Numbered from the stretch's first letter, positions 16,328 through 25,958 are shown. The stretch: 62,395 nt of DNA from an uncultured Collinsella sp. (GCA_905199225.1 CAJKFS010000008.1:1-62395); one strand, 5' to 3'. Notes: a model not told the origin generated them from the sequence alone. Numbers and translations are program-made.

Positions 16328-17371
16328 TTGTTTTCTTTGATGGATATGTTCTTCGGTAGCTATGCGGGCGATCTTGCCATCGACCTCGGCACCGCAAATA
16401 CGCTTGTCTCCGTGCGCGGCAAGGGCATCGTCATTCGCGAGCCCTCTGTAGTCGCCATCGACAAGAACGACGAGCGCATCCTGGCGGTCGGTATCGAGGC
16501 AAAGCGCATGCTCGGCCGTACGCCCGGCAACATCGTGGCTGTTCGTCCCCTGAAGGACGGCGTCATCGCCGACTTCGATGTTACCGAGGCCATGCTTCGC
16601 TACTTTATCGACAAGGCGTCCGAGAAGCGCTATCCGTGGACCCCGCGCCCGCGCGTTGTCGTCTGCGTTCCCTCCGGCGTCACGTCGGTCGAGAAGCGTG
16701 CTGTCTTTGAGGCCACGATCCAGGCTGGCGCTCGCCAGGCCTACCTGATCGAGGAGCCCATGGCTGCCGCTATCGGCGCCGATCTGCCCGTCGAGGAACC
16801 CACCGGCTCCATGGTCATCGACATCGGTGGCGGTACCACCGAGGTCGCTGTTATCGCTATGGGCGGCATCGTCGTCTCGCAGTCCATCCGTATTGCCGGT
16901 GACGAGTTCGACCAGGCCATCCTCACGCACGTTCGTGATGCCTACAACCTGGCCATCGGCGAGCGTACGGCAGAGGACATCAAGATCAAGGTCGGCTCCG
17001 CCGTGCCGCTCAAGGACGAGCTCGACGTCGAGGTCAACGGCCGCGACGTGATCACCGGTCTGCCCAAGACCGTGCGCATCGAGAGCGAGGAGATTCGTCG
17101 CGCACTCAACAAGCCGCTCGACGAGATGGCCAAGGCCGTCAAGGACGCACTCGATGCCACGCCGCCCGATCTTGCCTCGGACCTTATGTACTACGGCATT
17201 TTGCTGACCGGTGGTGGCGCTCTGCTACGCGGTCTCGACGTGCGCCTGCGCGATGAGACCGGTGTTTCGGTCAACGTCAGTCCTACGGCGCTCGATAACG
17301 TCGTTAACGGGTGCGCCCGCGTGCTCGAGGCCAATGCGTTTGATGGCGGCTTCGTCCAGACCAATGCTTAA
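16328..17371 (+). CDS. mreB: Rod-shape actin homologue MreB
   Basis: Bacterial actin that polymerises along the membrane and positions the elongation machinery. The 347 residues hold the actin-fold motifs LAIDLGTANTLV (phosphate 1), VIDIGGGTTEVAV (phosphate 2) and LLTGGGALLRGLD (adenosine). The start is TTG at 16328 with AGGAG five bases upstream; an ATG four codons later is possible. It is the first gene of mreBCD-mrdA-rodA. The C-terminus runs about ten residues past the usual end. Confidence 0.97.
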   Translation: MFSLMDMFFGSYAGDLAIDLGTANTLVSVRGKGIVIREPSVVAIDKNDERILAVGIEAKRMLGRTPGNIVAVRPLKDGVIADFDVTEAMLRYFIDKASEKRYPWTPRPRVVVCVPSGVTSVEKRAVFEATIQAGARQAYLIEEPMAAAIGADLPVEEPTGSMVIDIGGGTTEVAVIAMGGIVVSQSIRIAGDEFDQAILTHVRDAYNLAIGERTAEDIKIKVGSAVPLKDELDVEVNGRDVITGLPKTVRIESEEIRRALNKPLDEMAKAVKDALDATPPDLASDLMYYGILLTGGGALLRGLDVRLRDETGVSVNVSPTALDNVVNGCARVLEANAFDGGFVQTNA

Positions 17372-17392
17372 TTTCCAAAAGGTGGATTCCAT

Positions 17393-18391
17393 TTGGCACG
17401 ATCTTCGGGTTTCTCCACAAATCTGAATACCAAGCGACAATCAACGGGTATGCGCCCGTTGATTGTTTTCAGCCTGATTTCGGTGTTGCTGCTCACGTTT
17501 TACATCCGCGAGGGCGAGACAGGACCGATTCATGCCGTGCGTTCGGGCGTAACGACGATTACCTCGCCGGTGCGCTTTGTGGGTTCGGCTGTGGCGGCTC
17601 CTTTCAATGCCATTGGCAACGTGTTCTCTAACCTTACGGCGTCGCAGGACACGCTCGACGAGCTCAAGAAGCAAAACGAGGAGCTGACCTCTAAGGTTGC
17701 TGAGCTCTCCGAGGCTCAAAAGACTGCCGAGCGCCTAGAGGGCCTGGTCGGGCTGCAATCGACCTACAACCTTAAGTCGACCGCAGCTCGTATCGTTGGT
17801 GCCTCGGGCGATGCCTGGACCTCGACCGTTACCATCGACAAGGGCTCTGCCGACGGCCTTACCATCAACATGCCCGTGACGAGTTCGGCCGGTGTTATCG
17901 GCCAGATCATCGAAGTCTCGGCCAAGACGTCCACCGTGCGCCTGATTGGCGACGAGAACTCCGGTGTATCCGCCATGGTGCAGGACACGCGCGCCCAGGG
18001 TATGCTGCAGGGTCAGGCTGACGGCACGCTGCGTCTTGAGTACGTGAGCGTCGACTCCGACGTTAAAGTCGGCGACATCATCGTGACCTCGGGTATCGGC
18101 GGCGTGTTCCCCAAGGGCCTTCCGCTTGGCACCGTCTCGTCGGTTGAGAAATCGGCAAACGACGTGTACTACACCATTGTGGTGCGCGCCCAGACGACGG
18201 CCGAGAACAACGAGGAAGTGCTGGTCATTACCTCGCTGACCGACGAACAGTCGGCCTCGGATGAGGACGTGAGCACCGCTAATAGCACGCCGCAGGGAAC
18301 GTCGCGCGATGCTGCGACCAAGACGAAGGACGAGAGTTCGGATGACAGTTCCGACACGTCCGAGACGACCGATTCTGGCTCGAGCGAATAG
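17393..18391 (+). CDS. mreC: Rod-shape protein MreC
   Basis: Bitopic scaffold of the elongasome. The 332 residues start at TTG with AAGGTGG seven bases upstream. A membrane helix lies near 22-40, then a coiled coil (about 85-118, LDELKKQNEELTSKVAELSE) and the MreC beta domain with GAVGxxx-type glycine turns such as TIDKGSADGL and GVIGQIIEVS. The last 55 residues or so are a Ser/Thr/Asp-rich disordered tail, longer than usual. It is 22 bases after mreB. Confidence 0.95.
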   Translation: MARSSGFSTNLNTKRQSTGMRPLIVFSLISVLLLTFYIREGETGPIHAVRSGVTTITSPVRFVGSAVAAPFNAIGNVFSNLTASQDTLDELKKQNEELTSKVAELSEAQKTAERLEGLVGLQSTYNLKSTAARIVGASGDAWTSTVTIDKGSADGLTINMPVTSSAGVIGQIIEVSAKTSTVRLIGDENSGVSAMVQDTRAQGMLQGQADGTLRLEYVSVDSDVKVGDIIVTSGIGGVFPKGLPLGTVSSVEKSANDVYYTIVVRAQTTAENNEEVLVITSLTDEQSASDEDVSTANSTPQGTSRDAATKTKDESSDDSSDTSETTDSGSSE

Positions 18392-18402
18392 GGGGCATGT
18401 CC

Positions 18403-18969
18403 ATGGATCTACACGAGCAGGGGATGAGCTCCCGTACGTTTGTAATCGCCGCCATCGTGTGCGTGATGCTGCAGGCAGGCCTGGCACCGCAGATCTCCAT
18501 TGCGGGCGGTCGCGTCAACTTCATGATTATCCTGGTGTGCCTAAGCGTGTTCTCGGGCGACCCGACCCGTGCCGTCGTGTGCGGTTTTTGCAGCGGCTTG
18601 TTTTATGACCTGTCCGCTGCCGTGCCGGTGGGCGTTATGTCGCTTCTGCTGACCGTGGGTTCTTTTGCCCTGGTGCACAGCGCCGTCGGTCAGACGGGCG
18701 GTACCCCGAGTGCGCGCGGCGTCACTGTGGGCGCCTTCGCGCTCGTCATTAATGTGATCTACAGCATCATCTTGCTGTTTATGGGTTTGGAGACGAGCTT
18801 TGTCGTGGCGATCTTTGGGCATGCGCTGCCGTCCTCGATCCTGACGGGTCTGGTTGCCATTCCGTTTTTGATGTCCGGCGTTGTGCCACAGTCCGGCTAT
18901 GGATTCTCAGCACGTGGCGGACGCCAAGCGGGTATGCGCTTTAAGCCCAAGACCCGCAAGCTCAAATAG
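18403..18969 (+). CDS. mreD: Rod-shape protein MreD
   Basis: Polytopic membrane partner of MreC. The 188 residues hold about five hydrophobic helices, with the characteristic CGFCSGLFYDLSAA (G-x-x-x-G-L-x-x-D) segment. Two ATGs lie six bases apart. The GGGGG ribosome site is only one base from the first but seven from the second (18403), which was chosen. The C-terminal 25 residues are basic and probably cytosolic. Confidence 0.9.
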   Translation: MDLHEQGMSSRTFVIAAIVCVMLQAGLAPQISIAGGRVNFMIILVCLSVFSGDPTRAVVCGFCSGLFYDLSAAVPVGVMSLLLTVGSFALVHSAVGQTGGTPSARGVTVGAFALVINVIYSIILLFMGLETSFVVAIFGHALPSSILTGLVAIPFLMSGVVPQSGYGFSARGGRQAGMRFKPKTRKLK

Positions 18970-18982
18970 GGGAGGCCCGTAG

Positions 18983-21052
18983 ATGTCTTCCCAGATGACG
19001 GTTATTATCGCCGGTATCGTGCTGGTTGTGGCCATCGTGGTCGCGCTGGTCATCATGCGTCGTGGCGATTCCCGTTTTACCTACGATACGCAGCATGGAA
19101 CGGCCCCGCGCGCCACCGAGGGCGAGGGCAATACCGCGGCGACCGCCTTTAAGGGCCGCTTTTCCATCCTCACCACGGGTGTGGGCGCGATGTTTGCGGC
19201 ACTTGCCGTCAAGCTGTGGGGCATGCAGATGGTCTCGTCGGACTATTACGAGAAGCAGGCCAATAGTAATCAGACTCGCACCGTCACCACGCCTGCCGTT
19301 CGTGGGCGCATTCTCGACCGCAACGGCGTGGCGCTGGTGCAAAACCGTCCCTCACTTGCTGTCGTGGCCTACCGCGACCTTGCCGAGGATGAGGTTCTGG
19401 TTCGCCATCTTGCCAACGTGCTTGGAATGCCTTACGTGGCGGTCCTTCGCAATATTCAGGACAATACAGAGGGCGCTCAGAGCCTGCATACCATCGCGAC
19501 GGACGTCCGTCGCTCCACGGTTGCCTATATTCAGGAGCATGCCGGCGAGTTCCCGGGCGTCAAGATTGCCGAGCGTACCGAGCGCCAGTATCCATATGGC
19601 GAGACGGCATGCCATATCTTGGGCTATACCGGCACCATTACCTCCGAGCAGCTCGAGGCCCAGAATAAGAAAACCTCTGGCGATGATGATGCTTCTGCCG
19701 GCAAGATTACGTACCAGTCGGGCGATATCGTGGGCCAGGCGGGCGTTGAGAGCTACTACGAAAACCTGCTGCAGGGTATTCGTGGCGAGCAGACGGTGAA
19801 GGTCGATGCCTCGGGCAATGTGACCGGACAGGCCGGCGCCGTGCCCGCCAAGGCCGGTTCCGACATTAAGCTCACGCTCGACCTCAAGATTCAGCAAGCC
19901 TGCGAGACGGCACTGGCGAGCGCTATCGAGCTTGCCAAGACCACTGGCTACAGCAATGCCGGCAACGGCGCTGTGGTGTGTCTCGATCCCAACAATGGCG
20001 AGATCCTGGGCATGGCGAGCGAGCCCAAGTTCGATCCGTCCGTCTTTATCGGCGGCGTCTCAAATGACGTGTGGACCGAGCTCAATGATGACAAGGGTTC
20101 GCACCCGCTGCTCAACCGCGCCATTAGCGGACAGTACATGTCGGCCTCGACCATCAAGCCGCTCTCGGCGCTGGCCGGTCTTGAGTTTGGAACCTACACT
20201 TCAACGCAGACAACCAACTGCACGGGCTATTGGACGGGCCTGGGCAAGGCTTGGGGCAAGCGCTGCTGGCTGACGTCTGGCCACGGCACCATGACGCTGC
20301 AGTCGGGTATCGCCAACTCGTGCGACCCTGTCTTCTACGACATGGGCAAGGCGTTCTTTTATGACGAGCAACATTCCGAGGGTCTGCAGGAGGTCTTTCG
20401 TCGCTGGGGCCTAGGCAAGACCTGCGGTATCGATCTGCCGAGTGAGGGCGCGGGCCGTATTCCCGATGCCGAGTGGAAAGAGTCGTACTTCACCGACGCC
20501 TCTGCCGAAGACCGCAAGTGGAATGCCGGCGATATGACCAACATTGCTATCGGCCAGGGCGACATCCTGGTGACACCCCTGCAGATGGCGTGCGCCTATA
20601 TGGGTCTTGCCAACGGCGGCAAACAGTACGTGCCCCACGTGTTTTTGTCTGCCGTGTCGCGCGATGGCGACGGCGATGCCTATAAGTACAACGGCAAGGG
20701 CAAGAAGAAGCGCCTGGAGGCCAAGATCAACAGCGATTCGGATTTGGCTCTTGTTCGCAACGGCATGCACGACGTGATTTACACGGCATCGACGTCCCTG
20801 GCGGCGCACTTTGGCACCCTGACGCCGCAGGTATACGGCAAGTCGGGCACGGGCGAGAAAAGTGGCGAGGACGAATACGCGTGGTTCTGCGCCTATGCAC
20901 CGGCCGATGATCCCAAGTATGTCATCGCTACTGTCCTGGAGCAGGGCGGCGGTGGCTCAGATACCGCGATGCATGTCGTGCGCGACGTGCTCGGCGTGAT
21001 TTATGACGAGCCCGATACCTCTTCGGCCTCGGGCGATTCTTCGGTTCGATAG
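18983..21052 (+). CDS. mrdA: Penicillin-binding protein 2, elongation transpeptidase
   Basis: Class B PBP that cross-links peptidoglycan for lateral growth, working with RodA. The 689 residues show an N-terminal membrane helix (about 5-25), a second hydrophobic stretch (62-80), the pedestal motif RGRILDRNGV and the transpeptidase domain. Its catalytic Ser389 lies in STIK, followed by NSCDP (in place of SxN) and KSGTGEKSG (KTG motif). The two hydrophobic stretches and a roughly 30-residue basic spacer before the usual start are unusual; one may lie in the cytosol or form a hairpin. The Ser-rich tail is short. It is 13 bases after mreD. Confidence 0.95.
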   Translation: MSSQMTVIIAGIVLVVAIVVALVIMRRGDSRFTYDTQHGTAPRATEGEGNTAATAFKGRFSILTTGVGAMFAALAVKLWGMQMVSSDYYEKQANSNQTRTVTTPAVRGRILDRNGVALVQNRPSLAVVAYRDLAEDEVLVRHLANVLGMPYVAVLRNIQDNTEGAQSLHTIATDVRRSTVAYIQEHAGEFPGVKIAERTERQYPYGETACHILGYTGTITSEQLEAQNKKTSGDDDASAGKITYQSGDIVGQAGVESYYENLLQGIRGEQTVKVDASGNVTGQAGAVPAKAGSDIKLTLDLKIQQACETALASAIELAKTTGYSNAGNGAVVCLDPNNGEILGMASEPKFDPSVFIGGVSNDVWTELNDDKGSHPLLNRAISGQYMSASTIKPLSALAGLEFGTYTSTQTTNCTGYWTGLGKAWGKRCWLTSGHGTMTLQSGIANSCDPVFYDMGKAFFYDEQHSEGLQEVFRRWGLGKTCGIDLPSEGAGRIPDAEWKESYFTDASAEDRKWNAGDMTNIAIGQGDILVTPLQMACAYMGLANGGKQYVPHVFLSAVSRDGDGDAYKYNGKGKKKRLEAKINSDSDLALVRNGMHDVIYTASTSLAAHFGTLTPQVYGKSGTGEKSGEDEYAWFCAYAPADDPKYVIATVLEQGGGGSDTAMHVVRDVLGVIYDEPDTSSASGDSSVR

Positions 21053-21061
21053 GAGGTTGCG

Positions 21062-22288
21062 ATGGATTTTTCTCCGGCGGATCTGTTCCGTTCAACCAAG
21101 ACTGGCTCTCGCAGCAGCCTGGACCGCGTCAACAAGCAACTTTCGGCCTCGCGCGGCACGTTTCGCCAAAAGGTGCATATCGGTGTGCTCGTGGCCACTG
21201 TGGCGCTCGTCGCCTACGGTGCCATCATCATCTGGTCGGCTTCGCAGTTTAAGGCTGATGCCTCGTTCTCACGCCATCTGCTGGGAATTGGCATCGGAGC
21301 GGTGCTGGCGGTGTTGGTCTGGCGTACCGATCTGCGCGGTATTTCCAATTTCTCGACGGCGTTGCTCGTCATCGACCTGATCGTGATCTTCTCGCCCAAG
21401 ATTCCGGGCCTGTCCTATACGGGCGGTCTGGGCATGACGGGCTGGATCAAGATTCCCGGTATCGGTTTGACATTCCAGCCGGTTGAGCTTGCCAAGCTCA
21501 TCACCATCTTCTTTATTGCTACGCTTGGCTCGCAGTATAACGGCCGCATCGATACCGTTCGCGACTACGTCAAGCTCTGCGGCATGCTGTCCATTCCGTT
21601 TTTGGCCGTCGTTGCCATGGGCGACCTGGGCTCGGGCCTTGTCGTGCTGGTTTCGGGCGCCATCGTCATTTGTATGAGCGGTGCACGCCGCGAATGGGTG
21701 CTGTCGACCCTGGCCCTGCTTGTGGGCCTGGTGGCCCTCGTCCTGGCGCTCGATTCGGTCTTTGATTCGCTGCTCGGCCACGATGTGCTCATCAAGCAGT
21801 ATCAGATGAACCGTCTGACGGTCTTTATCGACCCCGATAATGCCGATTCGGACGATGCCTACAACCTGCAGCAGTCGCTTATCGCCGTTGGCTCGGGCGG
21901 CTTCTTTGGTAAGGGTTTGGGCCATGCGACGCAGTCAGCCGGCGGCTTTCTGCCTGAGTTCCACACCGACTTCGTCTTCGCCTTTCTGTCCGAGACCTTT
22001 GGCTTTTGTGGTTCCTTTTTGCTCCTGTGCCTCTACGTGCTGCTGATCTTTTCGACGATTCGAGTCGCCTTTAAGTGTGAGTCGCTGTTTTTGCGTCTTT
22101 CGTGTGTTGGCATCGTTGGCATGTGGGCGTTCCAGACCTTCGAAAACATCGGCATGTGCATCGGCATGATGCCGATTACCGGTATTCCGCTACCGTTTAT
22201 TAGCTTCGGTTCGTCTTCGATGATGATTCAGCTGCTGACGGTGGGTATCGTACAATCCATATGGCGGCATCGTTCGGGCGCCGCGTAA
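21062..22288 (+). CDS. rodA: SEDS peptidoglycan glycosyltransferase RodA
   Basis: Polymerises lipid II into glycan strands for elongation, paired with the adjacent PBP2. The 408 residues have about ten membrane helices after a 40-residue cytosolic N-terminus. Family blocks are GWIKIPGIGLTFQPVELAKL (SEDS motif containing QPVE), SLIAVGSGGFFGKGLG and GIPLPFISFGSSSMM. The start follows a GGAGG site by about six bases. Confidence 0.96.
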   Translation: MDFSPADLFRSTKTGSRSSLDRVNKQLSASRGTFRQKVHIGVLVATVALVAYGAIIIWSASQFKADASFSRHLLGIGIGAVLAVLVWRTDLRGISNFSTALLVIDLIVIFSPKIPGLSYTGGLGMTGWIKIPGIGLTFQPVELAKLITIFFIATLGSQYNGRIDTVRDYVKLCGMLSIPFLAVVAMGDLGSGLVVLVSGAIVICMSGARREWVLSTLALLVGLVALVLALDSVFDSLLGHDVLIKQYQMNRLTVFIDPDNADSDDAYNLQQSLIAVGSGGFFGKGLGHATQSAGGFLPEFHTDFVFAFLSETFGFCGSFLLLCLYVLLIFSTIRVAFKCESLFLRLSCVGIVGMWAFQTFENIGMCIGMMPITGIPLPFISFGSSSMMIQLLTVGIVQSIWRHRSGAA

Positions 22289-22306
22289 CCGCTGGAGGGG
22301 TTTGTT

Positions 22307-23236
22307 ATGAAAATTCCCGTAGATAAGCTGACCAGCGCTTTTAAGATGGGCGCGTCCGTTAAGAAGGATTCCGATACGCCGGTGCGCGTCTCGGTCTATC
22401 TGGATTCGTCCGCCTCGCGCTTTCTAGCCGAGGCGGTGCGTGACGCCTTTGTGCCGCAGACGACCTCGGGCATTGTGCGCGTCGAGCGTCTGGGGGAGGA
22501 GCGAATAGCTCCAAAGACCGATACCGATGTGGTGCTGGTGCTCTCGTGTGGTTCCGACCGCTTGGAGAGTGCCGTGCAGGAGCTCGTGATCGCCGGCGCG
22601 CCCGTGTGCGTGCTTGCCGAGTCTGCTGTGGAGGTGCCGTTTATCGAGGAGTCCACGCCCATGCTCGGCGTGGTAGCGGCAACCGATAAGACGTATCTGC
22701 TCGAGACGCTTGCCCGCTGGATTCTCGATCGCACCGACAGGGAAACGGCTTTTGCGGCGAACTTTGCCTTCATGCGCATCGCGGCGGCCAATCGTATCAT
22801 CACCTCGTGCGCGCTCACCAATATGGCGACCGGTGCGCTGGTGTTTTTGCCGGGCGCCGATTATCCCGTTATGGCGCTGGCGCAGGTGGGCATGCTCTTT
22901 GAGCTCGCTGCCGTCTTTGGACGCGGCATTAAGCCCGAGCGCGGCTACGAGGTCGCGGGCGTGCTTGCCGGCGGTCTTGTGATCCGCGCGGTCACCCGCG
23001 CGCTCGTCAAGCAGACGCCGCATATTGGGTTTGCCGTCAAGGCGCTCACTGCTGCCGCGGGCACCTATGGCATGGGCCGTGCGCTCGTTTCGCTCTACGA
23101 GCGCGATGTCGACTACAGCCGTGCCAACGAGGTGGTCACTGCCACGTTCTCCCGCGTTCGCGATCTGGTGACCACGGTCGCGGGCGCTACCCGTCCTGTG
23201 GCGTCCTATCAGGACGCATCAGATCTCGCTGCTTAG
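22307..23236 (+). CDS. DUF697 (YcjF-like) membrane-associated protein
   Basis: 309 residues of unknown function. Residues about 30-150 resemble a nucleotide-handling fold (VVLVLSCGSDRLESAV, PMLGVVAATD) but lack a P-loop. Residues about 155-270 carry the DUF697 pattern: NRIITSCALTNMATG, then LPGADYPVMALAQVGML and helices with small residues that resemble membrane insertion. The gene lies between rodA and a radical-SAM gene with short gaps (18 and 10 bases) on each side, so it is probably co-transcribed with rodA. Its neighbours give no clear role. Confidence 0.7.
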   Translation: MKIPVDKLTSAFKMGASVKKDSDTPVRVSVYLDSSASRFLAEAVRDAFVPQTTSGIVRVERLGEERIAPKTDTDVVLVLSCGSDRLESAVQELVIAGAPVCVLAESAVEVPFIEESTPMLGVVAATDKTYLLETLARWILDRTDRETAFAANFAFMRIAAANRIITSCALTNMATGALVFLPGADYPVMALAQVGMLFELAAVFGRGIKPERGYEVAGVLAGGLVIRAVTRALVKQTPHIGFAVKALTAAAGTYGMGRALVSLYERDVDYSRANEVVTATFSRVRDLVTTVAGATRPVASYQDASDLAA

Positions 23237-23246
23237 GGGTTTTCCG

Positions 23247-25124
23247 TTGCGCGTTGCATACCAAGATTGTTTTCATTTAATTGAGCCGTTGCTCGCCAAG
23301 GTCGAGAAGCCGAGTCGCTATATCGATCACGAGTGGGGTACGCTTTCCAAGGCCGATGCCGACTACCGTTGCTGCCTGATCTATCCGGATGTGTACGAGG
23401 TCGGTCTGCCCAACCAGGGTATCGCCATCCTCTACAACATCCTTAACCAGGCCGAGGGCATCTCCTGCGAGCGTGGCTATGTGCCGTGGCCCGATATGGG
23501 TGACGCCATGCGCGAGGCGGGCATTCCGCTGCTCTCGCTCGAGGGTGCAGCGCCGGTCGCTTCGTTTGATATCGTCGGTCTGCATGTGCCGCACGAGATG
23601 GCGGTGACGAACTTTCTCGAGGCACTCGACCTCGCTGGCATTCCACTGTTGGCGGCCGACCGAGGCGAAGACGACCCCATCATCATCGCCGGCGGCCCCT
23701 CGGTGTACAACCCCGAGCCGTATGCGGCCTTCTTCGATGTTATCCTCATCGGCGAGGGCGAGGAGTCGCTGCTCGAGACCTGCCAGCTGCATCGCCGCCT
23801 GCGTGACGAAGGAGTCCCGCGCGCGCAGATTGTCGAGCAGCTTGCATCCATTGCCGGCAACTACGTGCCGTCGCTCTATGAGGTTCGTCACGACGAGCCC
23901 TGCTCGCCGCATGGCTACACCGTGCCGCGTGAGGGCAAGGATGCGCCGACCGTGGTCTACAAGCGCGTCGTCGAGGATTTCGGCGCCACGAATCCGCTGT
24001 CGCAGTCGTGCGTGCCCTATGCGCAGCTTGTCCACGACCGCCTGTCTATCGAGATCCTGCGCGGCTGCGCCCGCGGCTGTCGTTTTTGCCAGGCTGGCAT
24101 GACGTATCGTCCGGTGCGCGAGCGCTCGGCCGACCAGATCGTCTCGTCGGTGATTCAGGGTCTGGAAAAGACCGGCTATGACGAGGTGTCGCTGACCTCG
24201 CTCTCCACGACCGACCACTCCTGCATTCGCGACGTGCTCGGCAGGCTCAACCGTCGCCTGGAGGATACGGGTATTCGCGTGTCTATTCCGTCGCAGCGCC
24301 TGGATTCGTTTGGCGTGGATATGGCCGAGTCGGTCGCCGGCGAGAAGAAGGGCGGCCTGACGTTCGCGCCCGAGGCCGGCAGCCAGCGCATGCGCGACAT
24401 CATTAACAAGAACGTGACCGAGGAGGACCTGGACCGTGCGGCCAAGGCGGCCTTCGAGGCCGGCTGGAACCGCATGAAGCTCTACTTTATGATGGGCCTT
24501 CCCGGCGAGCGCGATGAGGACATCGTGGCCATCGCCAATCTGGCCGATCACGTGCTCGAGCTCGGCCGCTCCGTGGTTCCCAAGGCGCGCCGCGGCTCCA
24601 TCTCGGTATCCATCTCGGTGTCGGTGTTTATCCCCAAGGCCGCCACGCCGTTCCAATGGTGCCCGCAGCTCGATTACGACGACGTCAAGCGTCGCCAAAA
24701 GCTGCTCATCACGAGCGTGCGCAACCGCGCCGTACGCGTGCACTACCACGATGCCGAGACCTCGCTCGTCGAGGCCGCACTGTCCCGCGCCGGTCGCGAC
24801 ATGACGCCGGTCATCATCGACGCCTGGCGTGCGGGCTCGCGTTTTGACGCCTGGGTGGAGCATTTTTCGCTCGACAACTGGAAGTCGGCCGCGGCCAAAA
24901 ACGGCATCGACCTCAACGAGCTCGTGCACCTGCCCTACGAACTGGACTGGCGCCTGCCCTGGGAGCATGTGAGCCCCGGCTGCACGCGCGGCTTCCTCGA
25001 GCGCGAGTACCGTCGTTCGCTCGAGGGTGTCACGACTCCCGACTGCACCCGCACGTCGTGCACCGGCTGCGGGATCTGCCCCACGCTCCACGCCAAGAAT
25101 GTATTGATGGGTGATCGCGCATGA
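23247..25124 (+). CDS. Radical SAM protein, TIGR03960 family (B12-binding-like domain)
   Basis: 625 residues from a TTG start with AGGGG eight bases upstream. The N-terminal third has a cobalamin-binding-like alpha/beta fold (LIYPDVYEVGLPNQG, IIIAGGPSVYNPEP). The radical SAM core follows with CARGCRFC, the CxxxCxxC iron-sulfur motif, at about residues 272-279. A C-terminal Cys cluster, CTRTSCTGCGICP, may bind a second iron-sulfur cluster. In many anaerobes this protein is encoded with the DUF2344 protein, upstream of rplU, as here. The reaction is not established for the family. Confidence 0.85.
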   Translation: MRVAYQDCFHLIEPLLAKVEKPSRYIDHEWGTLSKADADYRCCLIYPDVYEVGLPNQGIAILYNILNQAEGISCERGYVPWPDMGDAMREAGIPLLSLEGAAPVASFDIVGLHVPHEMAVTNFLEALDLAGIPLLAADRGEDDPIIIAGGPSVYNPEPYAAFFDVILIGEGEESLLETCQLHRRLRDEGVPRAQIVEQLASIAGNYVPSLYEVRHDEPCSPHGYTVPREGKDAPTVVYKRVVEDFGATNPLSQSCVPYAQLVHDRLSIEILRGCARGCRFCQAGMTYRPVRERSADQIVSSVIQGLEKTGYDEVSLTSLSTTDHSCIRDVLGRLNRRLEDTGIRVSIPSQRLDSFGVDMAESVAGEKKGGLTFAPEAGSQRMRDIINKNVTEEDLDRAAKAAFEAGWNRMKLYFMMGLPGERDEDIVAIANLADHVLELGRSVVPKARRGSISVSISVSVFIPKAATPFQWCPQLDYDDVKRRQKLLITSVRNRAVRVHYHDAETSLVEAALSRAGRDMTPVIIDAWRAGSRFDAWVEHFSLDNWKSAAAKNGIDLNELVHLPYELDWRLPWEHVSPGCTRGFLEREYRRSLEGVTTPDCTRTSCTGCGICPTLHAKNVLMGDRA

Positions 25125-25933
25125 GTGAGCGCCTGACCGACAACCCCTCGCTCTTTAGGCTTCGTGTTCGCTATGGCAAGCGCGATCGCCTTAAGTACCT
25201 GGGCCATCTCGAAGTAATCCATACCATTGAGCGCATCGTGCGCCGTGCGGGACTTCCCTATGCCGTCACGCAGGGCTTCTCTCCGCACATGCGCGTGGGC
25301 TTCTCTTCGGCGCTACCGGTTGGTACGTCGTCGACCTGCGAGTGGTATGACCTATTTATGACCGAGTTCGTGGCGCTCGACGAGGCGTTTGGGCGCCTGG
25401 CTGCGGCGTCTCCGGTCGATCTGGCGCCCATCGAGGCGGCGTACATCGACGTGCGCACGCCGGCGTTGACGGCGCAGCTCACGCGCCTGTCGTATCGCAT
25501 CGACCTGCATCTGGACCCCGAGGCGCCCGTAAGCGCCGACGAGGTGCGTCGTGCGATCGACACGCTGCGCGCGGACCATGGCATCGACTACGCGCGTGGC
25601 AAAAAGAGCAAGCGCTTGGATTTGGATCACACACTCGTGGGCTATGAGCTCACGGCGGGGGAGCGCCCGGATCATTTGGTGCTCATGCTCGACACCCATG
25701 CCGACAACGAGGGCTCCATGCGTCCGGAAATTTTGCTTTCCGCTGCTGATGTTTTGTTGCAGGGCTTGACCCCGGGCGTGGATGCACCTATTGTTTCCAC
25801 CGGTATGCAAGACCTCGTGACCATCTGCTCCTACGATGTCGAGCGTCAGAATCAAGCATGCGAGGACGACGAGGGCCGACTCGTCAGCCCCATACCTGTG
25901 CGAACTTGTGGATTTGCTCCACATACTCGTTGA
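25121..25933 (+). CDS. TIGR03936/DUF2344 family radical-SAM-associated protein
   Basis: 270 residues. Conserved family features are RLRVRYGKRDRLKYLGHLE at the N-terminus and TQGFSPHMRVGFSSALPVG. It overlaps the radical-SAM gene by four bases (ATGA), so the two proteins are made in equal amounts and probably act together. Its stop codon lies inside the -35 box of the rplU promoter. It has no iron-sulfur motif itself. Function unknown; a role near ribosome maturation is suggested only by genomic position. Confidence 0.85.
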   Translation: MSERLTDNPSLFRLRVRYGKRDRLKYLGHLEVIHTIERIVRRAGLPYAVTQGFSPHMRVGFSSALPVGTSSTCEWYDLFMTEFVALDEAFGRLAAASPVDLAPIEAAYIDVRTPALTAQLTRLSYRIDLHLDPEAPVSADEVRRAIDTLRADHGIDYARGKKSKRLDLDHTLVGYELTAGERPDHLVLMLDTHADNEGSMRPEILLSAADVLLQGLTPGVDAPIVSTGMQDLVTICSYDVERQNQACEDDEGRLVSPIPVRTCGFAPHTR

Positions 25934-25958
25934 CGGGGGTATTTTCGCCTGCTACTAT
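25930..25958 (+). promoter_or_regulatory. Promoter of rplU-rpmA-obgE
   Basis: TTGACG and TACTAT with a 17-base spacer. The -35 box overlaps the TGA of the preceding gene. Confidence 0.8.

Noticed and set aside
23277..25091. 604-codon open frame opposite the radical-SAM gene
   Set aside because: Antisense shadow of a conserved gene with no ribosome site or homology.
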